Assembly: GCA_025602915.1 (NCBI GenBank)
Contig: JAHLJZ010000022.1
Coordinates: 1 to 64,000, forward strand
Direction: 5' to 3'
Length of the DNA: 64,000 nucleotides
Source: Paraphysoderma sedebokerense
Lineage: Eukaryota; Blastocladiomycota; Physodermatomycetes; Physodermatales; Physodermataceae
A program made the translations under genes and the position numbers. The notes beneath the pieces are model-generated. The model had not been told where the DNA came from, searched no databases, and was given only the letters and a program-made list of their open reading frames with translations. Below are positions 15,896 to 27,878 of this stretch, one piece after another; position 1 is the first letter of the stretch, and each line of letters starts with the position of its first letter.

Positions 15896-17328
15896 ATGTA
15901 TCTTCTTCTCTTCACCCTACTCTCATTGACAACTTACTCCTTCTCAGCCCCGGCCAGTTCGGACAAAGACTGTTACATTGTCGCTAAACAATTGCCCGGC
16001 CCTTCCATCCGTCTTCGCGCCCGCTCTACTCATGTAGACCATAAGCCGGTTAATCTTTCAATTGCATGTGTAAACTCCAACGAAAGGCGGCAGCTGGAAG
16101 CTGGAGATGATGTGCTGTGGGTGGAAGAAAGTAAACCAGCTCAATTTCTTGGCGCTCACCCTCTTCCACAAAATGGATCACGTTGGAGTTTAGATATGCT
16201 GGACGGGAAGCGAGACAACATTTTGAATCTACCTGATAACCCCGGAAAAGATGTCGATATTTATTTTGTGTGTATCAATTCCTAGTTTAGCTTTTACATC
16301 CACGCCGCTGAGGCTAATTCTTTACGCTACAGATCGACTCGGGCATTTTAGTTTCACATCAAGAGTTCGGAGGACGAGCCAAACTAATTAACGATGTCGC
16401 AGTCGATGATCCTAAAAATGGAGACCCTGTTGGAAGAGATGGACACGGAACGATATCCGCGGGCGTTGCTGCTGGCAATACGACTGGCGTAGCCAGGCAA
16501 TCGAATATCTTTATGATTCGCATTTCTGGTAAGGCACAAGTGAGCACAAAAATTGAAGGCGCGATAAATAACAAATATCTGTATTTTTAGGAACGCAAGA
16601 AGGTAAGGAGGAGTTGACCAATATTGCGGTAGTCAAGGGTGTGGAATTAGCAGTGAAGAAGATTAAAGATAGCAAACGCAATGCAATAATCAACATGTCT
16701 CTAGCCGTACAGAATTCGACTGCCGTTGGTTTGTATTATTTTATGACATCCCAAAGTGTACCTTTTTATTGACTAGTCAATCTATGGCTTTAGACACAGT
16801 CGTAAGAAACGCAGTAGCTGCCGGTATCCCAGTTGTCGTTAGTGCCCCGAACGGAAATGGAACTGGGTGCCACTTTTCGCCTGCAAGAGAACCAACGGCA
16901 ATAACTGTCACATCGGCCGCAAGAAATAACACCATAGCCGGCAGTGGAGGAAAATGTGTTGATATAATTGCACCGTAAGTCTTGCCTTTGGATCTTCACC
17001 TTTTCGCTTTAACTAACAGTCGCCAATTATATTTAGTGGAGACGGTATTGTCTCGGCATCCGCAAGAAGTCCGAATGAGTATCATACCACCGGCGGTACA
17101 AGCTTCGCCACACCATTGGTCACAGGTATTTCCTTTCTCGTAAATTTTTGTCTGACGAACAACATTTAACAAGCTTAATCCTTTATAGGGGTAGGAGCAG
17201 TGATGCTAGGAAGAGGGGTACCGCCTTCTCAACTTCGCGACAAGTTGGTCGAAGCAGCATTGAAAGGTGCGATGAAAGGCGATATCTACGGATCACCGAA
17301 TGTGTTGCTTCAATTACCGAAATTTTAA
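15896..17328 (+). CDS. Secreted subtilisin-like serine protease, proteinase K type (S8)
   Basis: Start MYLLLFTLLSLTTYSFSAPA is a clear signal peptide. A short I9-like propeptide follows, ending before NGSRWSLDMLDGK, which corresponds to the start of the mature enzyme. The catalytic Asp is in DIYF-IDSGI (across an intron at about 16269-16330), the His in DGHGT (about 16440) and the Ser in GGTSFATP (about 17092-17115). The oxyanion Asn aligns in SAPNGNG, where proteinase K has AAGN; the HFSPAREP that follows mirrors its NYSPASEP. So all catalytic residues are visible and the gene looks functional. Around six exons; the last ends LLQLPKF then TAA. It is secreted, probably for degrading host or substrate protein. 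The propeptide is rather short and the Gly before the oxyanion Asn is Pro. Confidence 0.88.
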
Positions 17329-18122
17329 ATTCTAAATGGTAGTTAGTATAAGAATGCATTCTGTTAGATATAGTTTATTCCTGAATACCTTTTATCGTCA
17401 GAATGTAATTATAGAAACCTACACCAAAATTTTTCCAAGTCAGAAACTTAAGGACTTGCAAAATTTGGCTTCATACTGTTTAAACGTTATTATGTTAAAT
17501 ATTAAATGTCTGTCTTCACGAATGTCTAGCCAGTTCTGTCATAGCTCATGAAATCTGGCGAGTCTCAACCAGATCGCTTGATAACATTAAATTTAGACAC
17601 ATCACATAATTGTTATTTTCTGAGGAATTGTTATTTTCTGAGCAATTCGAGGCGCTTTCTAACGAAAATAAATCTTCTTTGTAAATTGTCAAGTTTAAGC
17701 AATGGATTGGCCATTCCTACATCAGTTGATCAGAATCTAAATTTCCAATTCTATCGTTTATGTATGCAATCAGTTCTTCCTACGACAAGTTGTTGGATTT
17801 CTTATTACGCTATAAACAATATATGGAACATCGCGGTTGTTGAGATAATCTCGCTTCAGAAATAATTTTAATAGAGGGAATTGTGGAGGAATAAGACGTG
17901 TTTAATCGTGTGTTTAAAATAGCCACTATATAACGTGTTCAGAACCAATGGTTGAGCCAGGGAACATCGGTTGGGAATTGACGGGTTCACACATATGCGT
18001 TCTCAATCGATGGACAAGACTTGTCCAAATATTTGCAACTTTGCGAGTATTTCTCGCATTTATCTTCACATTTGCCCACGATTCCCACATTTACTTGATC
18101 ACACCTTCACACCTCCACTCGA
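17329..18122. other. AT-rich spacer without recognisable gene
   Basis: About 800 bp between the subtilase stop and the next plus-strand candidate gene. Short open frames exist (for example 17548-17865), but they are AT-driven and show no domain or signal. A TATA-like TATATAA occurs at about 17928. I see nothing else. Confidence 0.4.
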
Positions 18123-19649
18123 ATGTTCGATAAACGGAAGGAACCGTACAACAGAGAAACTGAACATAAACAATGGAACAGATATTTTCGAGACAAACTG
18201 GAAACCGTTAAAGGAAAACTATTGGATTTAGAAACTATTGCTCGCACTAGTTCTATTTTAATCTTGGTTGATGAAATTTTTCGGCTAGTGCCGATTTGCA
18301 ACCCTTCCTCGATGTCTTCGGTGCTGACAGCGTTCGAGAAACCATTTCGAAATTTCGGAAAACCACCAATGACTTCCACAAACGATTACGATCAGAAGTT
18401 CAAGATGTTACCTCTGTAGTAGTACCGAATATACCGACTTTAGCTCAACGGCCCATGAACCGTCGAATTCAAAAATTTACTTTTCCGTGGGAATTTGAGG
18501 GTTACATAAATTTATCAATTATGGGCCGGCTGAGCTATTGCTTCTATACCTTAACGCAGGACTGCATCAAAAGTGTTGGGCACCGCTGGATCGATCTCGT
18601 ATGGAAGAATAGGGGTGTTTATGGAGAGGCAAGTCGTAAACCCCAGGAATGGCCGCTACTGCATTACAACAGCCTACAGAGATGCTCCCCACAGGAGCGA
18701 ATTCTTTTACTTATTGCTTGTCTTAAGTATGGAGATTTGGACTCACTTACGGTTGGATGGAAGCAAACAAGGTATTACGATTTGTTGGCGTCGCACTACA
18801 TCATGGCCCACGTATTCACAATGAAAGAAGAGCTATGCAATGAGCCAGATTCTACCTTTAAATGTAAGTCTTCTCTTCTATCTCTAATTATTTTTTGTTG
18901 CAACTTACAGTGGTCTTTCTCAAGTGGAAAATGTTCTTGCGCCATGCGAAACCGCTGCACCCTTGCCAAAGAATACTATTTCAGAATACCTCAGTGCCTT
19001 TCATAATGAGGCTATTCGCGAGTTTATTGGGAGAATCGAAGGTGTTGTCCCATTACAAACTGCTCTGCAGCCTGCGTCCGTTTCGACTAGGCAACTGGAC
19101 ACCACCATACCCGTTGCGCAAGTATTTCCACCGACAACCCACTCCCCACGCCGGAATCGTGAAAACGACGCTAGTTTGATCAATCAACTAATCACCAGTG
19201 TCCGCCCCCTACCTGCCATTTCCACCTCCTTCAACGATACCTCGCTAATTTCAAATCAAGTCGAACTGGCGTTAACTCACACAGCTGACAACGAGGCCAT
19301 TTCATCTTCCCATCATCCATCCACATTGATAAACCAGAATGAATCGTCGCATGGCGGTCTGGCTACCCTCGAAACTGACACACTCGTTAGAGATCGACCG
19401 CAAGATTTGAATCAAGTGATAAATCAAAACTCTCAGCTTCCAACTTTTCGTGTCCAATCCAATGAACCCCGTACCAAGCATCGCTCAGAGGGTGGCCCAC
19501 AATTACAGCAAGATGAATTCTCATGGTCTGTGATTTATACAAGAAAATATATGTATATAGTAGTCCACTGTTTATCAGATAGCCTAAATTCCATAAAATT
19601 TTTAGACACAATGTTATTTGTTATTGCGCGAGCTATGATCCGTGTGTAG
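18123..19649 (+). CDS. Unrecognised spliced gene, structure uncertain
   Basis: Three adjoining open stretches look like exons of one gene: 18123-about 18270 (MFDKRKEPYNRETEHKQW), about 18275-18863 (ends MKEELCNEPDSTFK) and about 18925-19640 (ENVLAPCETAAPLPKNTI onward). The last intron is convincing: donor GTAAGT at 18864, pyrimidine-rich tract, acceptor at 18910 or 18924; only the latter keeps the long third frame open. The first junction could not be resolved, so the true start is open. The middle part is rich in Trp, Tyr and charged residues; the C-terminal part is low-complexity Ser/Thr/Asn. I recognise no domain. It lies beside the KDZ-like transposase, so it could be element cargo or a relic as well as a host gene. 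Confidence 0.35.
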
Positions 19650-20364
19650 TTTACCTAGGTAGTTGAGTGCATCTCTATGGTAACCGATCACGAGTGACAA
19701 ACACGATATGCTTCCAAACCAAGTATGAAGCCTCCCATCAGACAACAGCATTAGCAAGGTTTCATACAGCATAACCATTCTGACGGAAACTCTTGATACA
19801 TATCGCCGCACATTTAGAAATTATGCCATCTATCGTGGCGGGACGACCTTGCAACTCGAAAAACGCGCGCCTAACTGCGAAACGTCCGTTAATCATATCG
19901 CCTATGCGATACATATGTTGACACACAAATCTTATTAGCTAGAAATTGATGGAGATTGTAGAGATTCAAACTTTATTGTAGCAAACATGTATTCGAACTT
20001 TGAACTCTTGCTTTATGTCGGGCGACCTGAAAAATGAGCGCATAGATGAAGGGACTTCGGTTTTAGACTATAATGAATTGTCTGATAAATTTCTCCCCAA
20101 ATGTACCTTGACTATGTCCTGCAATACAAGCCCTGAAAGCATCTCAATGAATTACGACTTGCGATGTCTTCATTGAATAAATCGATTCACATACATGAAG
20201 GAATTGGATGGATTCCGAAGCCTAACCTAACAACGCGTATTTGTGAGGTATCAAATGCCACCTGAGCTCCGCGGTTCTGAATATTTTTTTGCAACGATTA
20301 ATGAGTTTGGATACAAGTTTAATCCAGGATTTATTGTTCAATCACTTTCTTACTGTCATATATA
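19650..20364. other. Spacer downstream of the KDZ-like gene
   Basis: About 700 bp between two convergent genes. It holds a small hairpin-capable inverted repeat, TATCGC-CTAT-GCGATA, at about 19897-19912. One end of the transposable element may lie here, but I could not define a terminal repeat by eye. Confidence 0.3.
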
Positions 20365-23300
20365 CTAATTTTGTCGCAAGGCTTCATCTAGGTTCATTCG
20401 AAATACTAGATGAGACATCATTGTCATGAATGTGTCATCTTTATAGAAGAATGCTGACTTCCTAATTTGCTTTATGCGGATATTCTTCTGTTCACATATA
20501 ACCTTCACCATATCCGCCACTTCTCTATACACTCGAGCATCAAAAGTGGCATTACAATTGATATGGTTAGAATAATGCAGACCATCTATAATGAACAAAG
20601 TATCCTTGAAAAAATTTGGTTCTCGATTCAGTGCATAATCCAGCATATTGCAAGCATTATCATAACAGATCACTCTTATAAGATGTGTTTTGTGAGCGGC
20701 GGAGACCAAAATCACTTCATCAGTAGATAGCTGAACTTACTTTGGAGGATTCTCCCAACGTGTAAACACAATGTCAAAGAAAGTCTTCGCCGATTCCCCT
20801 TGTAGCATAGGAGCAAAACCGAGACATTCTTTGTGTTTAAGGCAAAATATGAAAAAGGTTCCCAAATACGATTTTTTTCCACACCCAGAACGCCTACTTT
20901 CTGCCACATAATAGCTAAGACGAAAGATTAAATTCCAGATTGCAATGATTTCGACTTGAAAAGCGCATTACTTTTGCAACTTCCGCCTTGGCTTGAAGCC
21001 GGGGAAATAGCATCCCGTTGTATACATTTCGTTATATGCAGTTCCGAAATCGTATTCGAACGAAGTAGAATGCGTTCCGGATGATCGATTGAAAGGGATC
21101 TGGGATTTTTGAATAATACGACGTAGTAATGGGGTCAATGATTCCGCCCAAAAACCGTTATTTCTTCCTTTCACTGCTTGCATGAATTTATATAAAATTG
21201 GACACAACTCCGATATTTTGTCATATTCTGCAGGTTCTAATGAATGTGTATGAAGGTAGCGTTCAATGAGAGAAACAACCGACGGTCGCATGAGTTGATG
21301 AAGAGGTGCCACGTCCGCACTGAGACAGCGCAAAAAAGCTGATACATTTTCCTCTGCGACAATATAGCGATCTATGTATGATATAATGGGACGTAAAAAT
21401 AAATTTTTGTGCTTTCTATGAATTGATTCCAAGAGAGGGTACCTTCATCGTTCTGATCTGCCGCGACCTGACTAGCGGATGATGCTCGATTATTTTGCGG
21501 TTCTCCAACAGTCTGACAATCAGACAAGTCTCCACTATCATCGTCCGTATCCGCGCCCGAGTTTGACTGCTCTTCATCCTCGTTTGCTTCGGGTTGGTAA
21601 CATCCTATGTTATCACCAGAAATCTTTGAATCAAGAACCGGTGGAAATAAATCTAAAAGCGGCAAAAGAGTCTTGTATTCACAATCAGGTTGGGCTAGGA
21701 CCTGCTTAAGTGATTCCAATTCGACCAAATTGAGGCCCGAGTTGTTCTTGTTATTGGATCGTCGACGATTCTGGCGTAATCGATCTCTCAACATTCTACT
21801 AGCAATTTCCCTCGCTGAAATTGTAAGGCGCAACACAAGACCCCGTATCTTCTGTCCCTTCCGGCCGAAAAATTCTCGTTCTAATGAATTGGGACTGCGC
21901 ACAACCGGTGAGGTAGCTGCAAATACTTTAATTACAGAGAAAAAAGAGGATGTGGTGCAAAAAGAACGAATTACAATCGGGAACCCACGGATGAGTGAAC
22001 CTCTTGATTCTAGTTTTCTTTAGGCCTGTCGCGGTTCCATCCCCAGTTATGTACATTCCTGGTAGATAATTAGCACACAACATCGTCGCAAAATATGGAA
22101 AAAAGGATAGGTGACATTACCGTCGCAACAAGGGTTTTCCGGAATGGTATGCAATCGTAGAAAGTCCCAAACGGCAGCTTGGAATATATTGAGATCATTT
22201 TGCCAATTCGCTACGTATTCGGGGTTATGACCACGGAAAAGATACCTCTTTGTTATGCGTGTCCAATATGAGATGCCCGTGATGCCGTCCATTAGGTTAT
22301 CCACAGCGTCTGACAAAAGCTCATACGTAAAAAGCAGTGTTTTGTGCCGAAACAGCCCATCGTCAAATCCGTCATAAGCGTACTTCTTTCGGCAGCGACT
22401 ACACCATCGATCCGCGACTATAATGTCAACAACATCATCGATTCCGAATAAAATGGTATTGAGCGATTGCGCAGTCGTGGGTTGCAGACAGTTTGGACAC
22501 TCTAAGGCCAGATGAGTGAATGTTTGGGGCATGTCGTTTATCGGATAATATCGAGCTTGACCTTCATTTAATTTCGTGCGAATTGTCTCATCAAGCAAAA
22601 CTACGTAAGATCAGCTAACAAATCATTATGTAGAGACTCGTTATAATGAAAGTTGTAACTGACTTGGATACGTTCGGCAGGTTATTGACTGTATTTCCGG
22701 ACACCCTCTGTCTTCCCATTCTAAAGGTAAATCAGGAATTTCAACCCTTGAATTGTTGTCTTGATCCGTATCATTCTTATTCTGTTCTCCATCGTGAACA
22801 AGCATGCCCCTGGTATAGCTGATATGACGACAAAAAGTAGTGTTGGGACACCCAAGACAGCGCCACTTCGATTTGCGGTAACAAATAGAATAAAAGTAAC
22901 GATCTCTACTGTCATGTGTGACATATACATCAGGCAGAAAGTCAACTTTCTGGGGATCTTGATTGGGAGTCTGTAGCGACTCAAATACTACAGAGGAGTC
23001 ATGATGTTTTTCACGAACATCCGATAGAAATCGAGTAGCCACTGATGAGTGTATACCGTCGTTGGAAGAAGACTCTTCAGCGAACGGAGCCAGAGATTCA
23101 GAACGAAAATCTTGACCCAAGAAAACCGATCGGAATTGATTCGATCTGGCCGTACAATCACAAGCACGGAGGATTCCAATCTCTTGATTCTTAAAGTACG
23201 TTGCCTGAATCGCTACAATACGCAGCTTTGCAGGGTGAGGATGAATGCTGAGATTCCCGTCCTCCAGCTCAAAATCAAGCATTGCGATTATGTGCAACCT

Positions 23301-23897
23301 TGACGACAAATCAAAATAAAGGGATTGAATGTATCTCTCTGTCGAAAGAAACATGAGCCGAGAATAGTATAGTTCCTTCAGCTGTGTTGCATAGTCGTTA
23401 TGGGAAGTGGAAGCAGATGGACGGATGGATGGAATCGAAGGAATCGGATCAGTAGCAAAGGCCGGAGTAGCGATGTCGACATCTTGGAAAGCGGGGTCAT
23501 AGTTGTCGTCCCACTGTGTATCCGAACATTCTGCATCACATAGATTTGCTAACGTATCACTACAATGAGTTTCAGGAACGTCTACGGTATCTTCTTGGCG
23601 ATTCAGACCGCACATCGGTGATTCCTCAACGAGACATGCAGTTTCATCGGTGACGATCACGCCTTCCAGATTCGGAGCAGTTTGAGGTAGTTCTTGACAT
23701 GATTGCAGTGCCGCTGATAAAAATTGACCATTATTTGGTAATGTAGCCGCAAGAGAAGCGCAGATGGTGGATTTCGCCATGGGCATGTCCCTGAACTCTT
23801 CTGGATAAAAATGGCGAGGCGGTTGGCCTAAAATATGAACAGTGAACTGCCCTTTCTTCCGGCGTTTGCGAGGAGGTGCCTTAGCTTTTTCTGCCAT
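20365..23897 (-). mobile_element. KDZ-like (Kyakuja/Dileera/Zisupton) DDE transposase gene, apparently intact
   Basis: A long gene of about eight exons from ATG 23897 (MAEKAKAPPRKRRKKGQ) to LDEALRQN then stop at 20365. It starts with a basic stretch, an acidic linker, and a Cys/His cluster at about 22790-22900 (WRCLGCPNTTFCRHISY) of the CxC kind that accompanies KDZ transposases. A second Cys cluster follows at about 22380-22520 (CPNCLQ...CSRCRKKY). The RNase H-like core is readable after splicing: first Asp in ITGDGTATG (about 22045), then the Cys pair CLKHKECLGF, second Asp in VICYDNACN (about 20650-20680), IIDGLHYSNH, and Glu in ICEQKNIRI (about 20470). Every junction I tried between about 22660 and 20360 joins in frame, for example WVPD-STSPVVRSPN and NPPK-VICYDNACN. 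A domesticated host gene is the alternative. Confidence 0.62.
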
Positions 23898-24203
23898 CTC
23901 ATAAGGGGGGTTTACTTGTATGTAGAAGTGTTGGAAATGTAATAGAAAGACGGAATCTCATCTGTTTGTGTTTCGTGTTTGGCCAGCTCAATGGAAGGAA
24001 CGGTTGGGAACGCACTGAGTCGTGGGAGTCAATCGGGAACCGCTGGTTGTGAACGCACTATATCGTGCCTGTTCTGAACACAGGATTGGTCCCATCTGAT
24101 AGATCGAATTGTGTATGCTCGATTCATCTTCTGAACTCCGGCCGGACCGTTCGTGATTCGTTTCTTAGTTCTCACTCAAAGGCACATATATTAGCATTTT
24201 ATC
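23898..24203. other. Divergent spacer with a short direct repeat
   Basis: Between the divergent KDZ-like gene and the STB6-like gene. It contains two related segments, GGAACGCACTGAGTCGT (from about 24007) and TGAACGCACTATATCGT (from about 24050), about 42 bp apart. They could be subterminal repeats of the element or binding sites. No coding sequence is seen. Confidence 0.35.
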
Positions 24204-27200
24204 ATGTTCCTTCTCCTTTGTGAGAGGCAGTATTTTACCAGGGTGATACCTCGTATCTCTGCTTCATTGTCTGATGATGCATCTCGTTCAATCCAAGTTG
24301 TGAATGAAGATATTACACTAGAAGGGTATCAGCTGTACATCGTGGAGCAATGGTTTACTTTAGTACATTTTGCCAATTGATCCACCCAGATATTAATGAT
24401 ACATTTGTTCCAGGGTCACAGATCGTTCAAGATACACAAAAACCGTCGTGGTCTTTACAGGAGATCCATCACATAAAGTACATACTTTAAAACACCAAGA
24501 TCTCTGCGTAGTATTAGTTGTTGACGGTTTCTATCATTACAGATCAAAGTCTGCTCTGTCAAATTATCAAACGAGCATCCTGCCGTATTTCAAAAGTTGT
24601 TTGACAGATTTGAACAGGATAAAATGAAACAAAAGCAGGTTTGAATGTCACGACAATGAAATCGAATGTCCATTCATCAGGCTTCTTATGACTTTATACG
24701 TATAGACTGACTCCGGCGTTATAATGGTTGCCAATTTGACATCGCTAAACCCGGCCTTGAATATCATTCATGTACCAGACGGAGATTATGATAGACACAT
24801 CCAGAATTTGAATCTCAACATCAACCTTCGGCGACTCGGCTGTAGCGGAAGAAGTGCGACCTCACTGAAACCCCCGAGGTAAGTTTACACTGTACTATAC
24901 TCGTGAATTCCTTATTGCAATCTGACGGCAATATGCCATCTCAGTGAAGCACAGTCGGAAAAGTTTCATCAGGTATTCAAGACATCATCCTTGATTCCGA
25001 TTCAAACAGCGGTTCTTGAGCTAGTTAGACTTCTACAAACGGCCTTGTTATTACTGTATGATAAAGCTGAATTAGAAATCGAAGTTGATGGATTACTATG
25101 TGACCAGACAATGACTGGTTTGAAACGGTTTTGGCAAATCTGGGGAACTGGCGAATACGATGTTAGTGAGTCGTGCATTCTTCGGTATGTTTACGACAGA
25201 TTTCTGACTCTTCAGGTTTTTAAATAGAAAAGTGAAGCAAGCTGTGATCCGAATGTTGTGGCAGCTCTGCTGAGTAAAGTTGTGAGCTTGAGAAACAAAC
25301 TGAGCTTAGTCGTAAAAGAGGTACTCAATCGTAATAATCAGTCGACGGTTCTAATTCTTAAGCTGACATTTCGCAGGTATCCAAAGATCCTTTTAGCGAC
25401 TTAAGCGGATTTCGAAGCAACATAGCACAGTTTCAAGTAATTAAGATTTTGATATATCATTTTGGTGCCATGCTAACAGAAAAACTTCCAGAAATTGCGC
25501 GAGCTCAAAGTCACCAAGTATTTCGATGCGGACACGATTATGTGTATCAATGAGATTTTTGTGACGAAAGGGGAGAGAAATCAGTCGGGCCCAAAAATGA
25601 AGGTCTCGTCTTCTTTCATTGCTGTCGTCGTTCGTAAATGGAAAGCTCATGCCGGCTTCTTAGGTTTTGAAACATCTCAATCCAACTGAGCTGAATTCTT
25701 TCATCAGCGAGACCTCCGATTTAGATGAGTTTCTGCGTACTGTGAATACAGAAAAAATAAAATTTCTCTGGAAACCGAAAAAGAAGGCAGTTCTGGGGGT
25801 CGATCCGTTCGAACCTAGTGGGTTGGCGGAAGGATTGATTCAAGGTGGTAAAGAATTCGGAAAGACTTTATTGAAGGGTGTATCTGTGCGAACCGTAGGT
25901 TCTTTTGTTTTATTATTTTATATCAAGCCTTAATTGACATCAAATCCTGCATTAGCCCCGCATAGATTTATCTCGCGACTTTGGGAACTCGTACGCAGCC
26001 AGCTCAGCGGCTTCAGCCGGTACGTCCTTGGCATATGGCTATGAGGAAGGTGATACTCTTCAACCCTTAGGCACGGATGGCCAATCGTCCCCGAAGGGAC
26101 TTCGTGATGTACCGCGTAAACGGAAAAGTAAAAAGAAACGAAAGTCTGTGATGGGTGTACGAAGGTCTCGAAGTGGAAGTTCAAGTTCAATTGATAGAAA
26201 ATCTTTTAAGCGGTCGGAGTCACCGCACGTACCTCGTCAGTTTTTCAAATTACCGGAACTGGTGACGAAGGGAGGGGGCATCGATATGAGATTGAAGAAC
26301 CGAAAGTACGGTACTTTGTTTTATATAAACTTCCTTTTTCTCTTTCTTATTCGATGTATTATATAGGTCTAAGAAAAGCAAAGCCTTGCTCTCTAATTAC
26401 CCTGACGATCTGGACAATATTGAGGAGGTGGAGAAACAATATCACCCGTCCAATCTTAAATATGACCGCGAGCTTGAAAACGATGAAGAAGGTAGCTGAT
26501 TTTTAATTGTTCAGACTACATAGTTTGTCTAACTTCTAGCGAATTAGACGGCGCCAAAAACTATTTGAAGAATGTCGCACGTAGTTTGCGTCCGGTGGAA
26601 TCTGACGAAGAAGATTTTACCATCCCTCGCAAACGACGGTCATCATCTGTCCCGAACCTTCACCATAGTTCCTTATATGTTTTCAAAGATCCAAATGGCC
26701 GCCCTGACCAATCAGATATACCACTTAATGTTGAGAACTATCCGACTTTACGACGAGTCAACTCTTCATCTTATTTGCAGGTGTCCAAATGGCGGCAAAA
26801 TGCATGGATGAGACGACTTATGTCAGAACTAGAAGAGGAAGGTCACACCGAAATAGTGAGAAGCGTCGAAGAAAAAATGAGTGTAATGGTTGAGTTGTTG
26901 GATAAAGTTGAGGTACTACTTATTCTTTGGCGATGAATTTAGATCTCATTGAAACGAAACTAATTGGATTTATTGCAGACTTTTTCGGATGAACTGACCA
27001 TCAAATTAGAGAGTTTTCGAGAGATATATGAAAGCCGGTACAATGATCTCAAGGTATCTTACGCTTACGTTATATTTTTCAATGGGTTTCAAATTACCAA
27101 CGAATTCTCTATCAAAGACTCTTGAAGAATACATCAATACATTGAGCCAAATGCAAGACACGATTAAATCTCGGTTTGATCATAGCGAGGTCTCTCAATC

Positions 27201-27378
27201 GCGACAGCTGTATAAAATATCCAACATTGAAGAAAAATTGGTCGAGACCGAAGAGATTACAAATACATTGAAAAACAAAATTCAAATATTGAGGGAATGG
27301 ATAAAAGAAGAAGAAGAAACTGGTTGGACTGGAATCGGCGGCGGTATGTTGATCGGCCTGTTCCTCTTTTCAGTTTAA
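24204..27378 (+). CDS. STB6/STB2-family fungal protein with C-terminal membrane anchor
   Basis: About twelve exons. Near the N-terminus GYQLYIVEQW (before an intron at about 24346-24407) continues as VTDRSRYTKTVVVFTGDP, the hallmark of the STB6-like N-terminal domain found in fungal STB2/STB6 proteins. A helical middle region follows (LVRLLQTALLLLYDKAELE, RFWQIWGTGEYDV). There is then a basic, Ser-rich disordered part at about 26060-26220 (RKRKSKKKRKS), a charged segment and a coiled coil at about 26950-27330. The last residues, GGGMLIGLFLFSV, form a short hydrophobic tail that could anchor the protein. Yeast Stb2/Stb6 are poorly understood relatives linked to Sin3/Rpd3L by two-hybrid; I would not transfer a function. 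Start MFLLLCERQYFT is the first ATG in frame with the signature. Confidence 0.7.
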
Positions 27379-27878
27379 ATGAATCCACCGCTAACTGTGT
27401 TTTATGGGAAAGTATTGTACAAAATTGGCGACTTTGTGTGCGTGCAAGTTGTAAATATATTCACAAGTTTTCGAAGTATTCCGTTAGGAAGGAGGAGATC
27501 AGGATAAACTGTAGAAAAGAAATTTAAATAGATTGTACAGTAATATAATTTAAGCTGTCATTTTTGAACAGTGTATGCATATATATGCTTCGGTATGATT
27601 CTACTTTAGCCAATGTGGCATCGTTTGTGTGTTCTCCGCACACTAGATGATGAGATTTGTTGGTAAGATTGCTCAATATTAGTTCTATTAAACACTGTGA
27701 TTGATATCTTGGGCAACATTGGCGAGCTGAGCAAGCATTGAGCGACGAGCGTGGGGTTCCAGACAATTGACGCGCTGGCGAACAAATGACAGCATTCCGT
27801 TTTCAGCAGGGGCCGGTCTCCCACATTTTATATACAGCGGCGGACTTGATTGATACTCAGTACATAGATATATTCAAG
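27379..27878. other. Intergenic region upstream of the SDR gene
   Basis: About 500 bp between two plus-strand genes. A TATA-like TTTATATAC lies at about 27825-27833, some 50 bp before the SDR start chosen at 27879. No gene or RNA is apparent; the open frames on the minus strand at 27524-27824 show no recognisable content. Confidence 0.4.

Noticed and set aside
18296-19006. TET/JBP-type dioxygenase beside the KDZ-like gene
   Set aside because: No HxD or distal His/Arg motif in any of the frames.
27786-27878. Earlier in-frame start of the SDR at 27786
   Set aside because: A TATA-like box at about 27828 lies downstream of it, and the ATG at 27879 begins a plausible membrane anchor.
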